NCBI GenBank assembly: GCA_933228675.1
Contig: OW121741.1
Coordinates: 112,958,361 to 113,022,360 of the forward strand
Length of the DNA stretch: 64,000 nucleotides
Direction: 5' to 3'
DNA from: Stomorhina lunata
Lineage: Eukaryota > Arthropoda > Insecta > Diptera > Rhiniidae
Positions 60,760 through 64,000 of the stretch are shown in pieces; position 1 is the stretch's first letter, and each line of letters begins with the position of its first letter. The notes under the pieces were generated by a model, which had not been told where the DNA came from, made no database searches, and saw nothing but the letters and a program-made list of their open reading frames with translations. The position numbers and the translations under genes were made by a program.

Positions 60760-61541
60760 TAAAAACAAGTCAGAAATTGCTATAGCCGATCAAGCCCTAC
60801 CATACGATACTCTTCATGACTAAGGCCAAAGGTGCTCTTTTTCCTGTATAAAGACAATTATTTGCTTAATTTTGCCATCATACAAAGGTTTTTTCAAAAT
60901 ATATGTATTTAAGCTGTTTTCGTCATTTGGACTTATAAGAAAGCTAGGGTGAAATGTAGACCAATTTTCTCGACATTTGGTAAACTGATTACAAAAATTA
61001 TGTATGCAAAAAATAAACTCAAAATTCTCATTATCTTTAGATTTATCAGCGTTTTGGACATTTTTGTCTCATTTAGTGAGTTTTGATAGAAGAGTTTGTA
61101 TGGGAGCTATGGTCAAATGTTGACCGAAATTCGGCACAGTGATTTTGGTTTATATAATCAGTATTTGTTTTAAATTTCATGAAAAAATATTTATATTTGT
61201 AGCCATAATATCAATTCCGGGATTGAGACCTATGGGAGGTACCATAAATAATGAACCGACTTTGATGAATTTCAATAGCCATTGTCCCACTCTAAAAAAA
61301 AAAAAAAATGATCTGTGCCAAATTTCATCAAATTACCTTTAGAATTGCCACCTGTACTTTAATTACATGGTTTACATAGGGGTCCAACCAGCCATCCAGA
61401 CGGATGGACGGACGGACTGACATCGCTAAATCGACTAAGAAAGTTATTCGAAGCCTATTGGTATACTAAAAGGTCAGTCTAAGACTAATATTTATATACA
61501 TTAGCACAAACGTATAATACCCTCTGAAGGGTATAAATAGG
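60760..61541 (-). mobile_element. INE-1/DINE-1-like element, near full length
   Basis: The left end is AACAAGTCAGAAATTGC followed by a decayed hairpin (GCCGATCAAGCCCTACC). The full interior with both module types is present, then the inverted CCGTC tract (GACGGATGGACGGACGGACT at 61399-61418) and the 5' end, CCCTCTGAAGGGTATAAATA. Its 5' end runs into the tandem repeat at 61541. Confidence 0.8.
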
Positions 61542-61945
61542 GGTCCAAAGCAAATACCGCAACGAGTTGACGAATTTCAACCAAAATTGGTTGAGCTATT
61601 TGTTGGCTTAACTAATAGATGTGTTTCAAGTTTTTTTTAATTCGGTTGAGAATTCTGGCTATACATTAAGAATAATAAAAAATGGGGGCCCAAGGCAGAT
61701 ACCTCAAAGAGTCAAGGGATCTCAACCGAAATTGGTATAACTCTTTCTTGGATCAATTAGTAGCCGTGTACTTTCAAATTCTGATGATAATTGCGGCTAA
61801 TACATTGGAAAATAGGCGTCTAATGCTGGCACGCAAGGAGTCAACTTATTTGAACCAAAATTAGTAGATTTTGTTTTTAGATCAAGTTATAGTTGGTGAA
61901 ATATTGAGGCCTAAAAAAGTACCTCAAGGGCTCTTTTTACAAAAT
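61541..61945. repeat. ~100-145 bp tandem repeat adjoining the INE-like element
   Basis: A module starting GGGGTCCAAAGCAAATACC, followed by GAGTTGACGAATTTCAACC and AAAATTGGTTGAG, recurs in diverged form from about 61683 and 61813, with a fourth partial start at 61907. Shared words include GTACCTCAA/ATACCTCAA, CAACCGAAATTGGTATA and TTAGTAG. The 60-codon + frame at 61682-61864 falls within the second and third units and is not supported. Confidence 0.7.
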
Positions 61946-64000
61946 TAAAAAAAAAAAAACGAAACCGAATTGACCGTTTTATGATGTTAAAATTATAGTG
62001 TACAAAAATTTTTCATTTTTTATAAAATTCAATTTTCAGGATTGGTTTATGATTTTGCGCTACTTTTTATTTTTTAATTTTCTAAAGACAATATATGGAC
62101 CTATATCATTGCGTTTTAGAAAGTTGCAAAATCGTCTTGACTTTTTTATTATATGTTCGAAAACAAAAAAAAAAAAATGTCACAAAAATTATTCAAATTT
62201 CATTCAATTCTGTACGTAAAGAAAATGTTGCACTGACTTAAATTTCAGTTAAGGGTCATCCTAGAACTCTACTCTCTATGAACATTTAATAAAGCATAAA
62301 CTTTTAGTAAAAAACTTCTTCGTAAAAAGTAACAAAATGATACCATCTTTTTGACAAAAAAATGTACTTTTTGCAATCTGAGAAAAATATTTAACTTTGG
62401 AAATTTCTCAACATTAAAGATATTTTAAAACAATTTCCATGTTTTATTTCCTAAACTGTTGACTGTATGTCAGTATTTTTAGAAATATTATGGGTTTAAT
62501 ATCGGGTGCACAATGGGGCAAAAACTAAAAAAAGTCCAAGGGAAAAATGTTTTTGAAATGAAAAAACTTAATAAAACTTATTATAGTAAAGTAAGCATAT
62601 TTTTTTCTTTGTTTCTACAAGCTCATTCTAAAATGTAAAAAAAATAAACCTAATTAGACATTAATTGAAAGAGCTATACGGTACATAAGCTTTTTTACTT
62701 CTGAGGTGGTCTACTTTGACTCCCAATGATTCAGGCTGTATAAACACAGGGTAACAATAAATCATAAATTCAGAAATTCTGGGTCCTCCTTAACAATCCT
62801 TTCATACAGACTGATGCAATCAGAGTTTTAGTTTAGAAGATACAGATTTATTACCAATTTTTTTCTGTTTTTTTTTGTGCATATGTAGGGTTATAGATCT
62901 ATATTTCCTTCAAGAGTTTAGAGTCTAATAGATATCAGTCGTTCCATAAAATAAGTTTAAGTATCCTCAAAAAAGTTCTAATTAAAATTCTACTTCCTTG
63001 TCCAATTAAAACGTTGCTTCAGGCAATTAATTTTAACTTTATAGAAAAAGAAAAGTTTAAAACACTTAAAACTATGAATTACATATGTGTTCCTCCTTAA
63101 AAGTAATTGTACTTTTCTTTAAAATTTACAATTTTGTCATCTGTTGTTACAAATATTATTATTTCATAAGACATATTAAGGTAAAAATTTGCCTAAAATA
63201 AGTCATTAAGAGCAAGTGGTATCTACGTAAAGTATTTCTGGTAAAATTACTAAAAAAAACTCTGTTGTCCTTTATTTTCCTTTTCTGCCTTCTGGCTTTA
63301 TTTTCCTAGCATTATTTTCTTAAAATTTTTTCTATTAGATTTTCTAATGCCTTTCGGCTTTATTACATCACTTTAAACTATAACAAGAACAAAAAAAAAA
63401 ACAGCATACTTTCAGGCACAGCAGTCTCAGAAACTAAAAAAATCTTCCCTATGGATTTTTCTTGAAGAAATATTTTACAAAAGACATGTTTGTTTGTTTG
63501 TTTTATTCTCCTTTTTTCGACAAAAAAGTTCATTTACTAAATAGTTATTGTAAGTAGAAGCAGAAGACTAAGAAATGTTTTTTAATATTTATTAAAACAG
63601 CATGCTTTTAGGCAAGTTATCTTAAATAATATTGCTGCATACTTAGGAACACCAACACGGAATAACAAAAAATAAAAACACCTTAACTCACTACCTTCTT
63701 CTCTTTAGGTTTAAAGAAAAATTTTATACGAAAATATTTTGTATGGGAAAAATATTTTTATTGTACTGGTATGTGTTTAAGTATGTTCAAAGTTTTACAT
63801 CTACATACACACATCCTCATTCGTATATACAGTCTTATTATTAACACTTTTGTAAACACTTTTGTTATTATTATCATTCTCAACACTCTAAGTAGGGAGG
63901 GGGTCCTTTGCTCATTTTTTATTTAGAAGGTACTTTTTCTTTGAGCCAAAAAAGATTTTATAAAGTTGTGATGAACAAGAAAGATGTAAGATATACAAAT
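61946..64000. other. AT-rich sequence, no gene recognised
   Basis: No gene or complete element is identified. The 73-codon + frame at 61998-62219 is Phe/Lys-rich without a domain. The window ends in ordinary AT-rich DNA. Confidence 0.45.

Overview
This window is almost certainly nuclear DNA from a higher fly (Diptera, Schizophora; a calyptrate such as a blowfly or house-fly relative is the best guess). That is inferred from the very AT-rich composition, several copies of an element organised like the drosophilid INE-1/DINE-1 (Helentron-type) repeats, a jockey-like reverse-transcriptase relic and a Ty3/gypsy-type solo LTR. There is no bacterial gene organisation and no convincing protein-coding gene. 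The long open frames at about 5.9-7.8 kb and 10.8-12.9 kb come from a 12-bp tandem repeat with no stop codon in two antisense frames. The window looks like gene-desert heterochromatin or part of a very large intron. One 32-bp candidate exon with near-perfect splice signals lies on the + strand at 34.1 kb.

Layout. 1.3-3.2 kb: AT-rich ~30-bp satellite holding an INE-like copy. 4.8-12.9 kb: two long arrays of a 12-mer (GACATAGACTAA), each with a ~29-bp AT satellite directly on its left. 13.9-17.3 kb: two further Helentron-like families, one split by a 629-bp solo LTR whose empty site is preserved in a sister copy at 54.5 kb. 18.6-26.5 kb: four INE-like copies, a stretch bounded by short inverted repeats that holds a tandem array with GATA-type motifs and a LINE relic, and then more satellite. 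29-37.6 kb: two ~1.9-kb arrays of the same 29-bp satellite in opposite orientation, each interrupted by a copy of a 1.3-kb terminal-inverted-repeat (TIR) element that carries tRNA-like sequence. 39-51.5 kb: four more satellite arrays, one carrying a 616-bp MITE, and a third tRNA-bearing element copy in reverse orientation. 52.7-62 kb: reverse-oriented copies of the Helentron-like families and other dispersed repeats. The rest is AT-rich sequence with nothing recognisable.

How it fits together. The satellites behave as insertion targets, since TIR elements, a MITE and an INE-like copy all sit inside or against them. Three otherwise different Helentron-like families share the 3' end TCTTACTTGTTTTT or its core and so were probably moved by one replication machinery. 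The most unusual element is the 1.3-kb TIR element with a tRNA(Ala)-like A-box/B-box module near one end and a second B-box near the other. It is present in three near-complete copies plus one diverged fragment.
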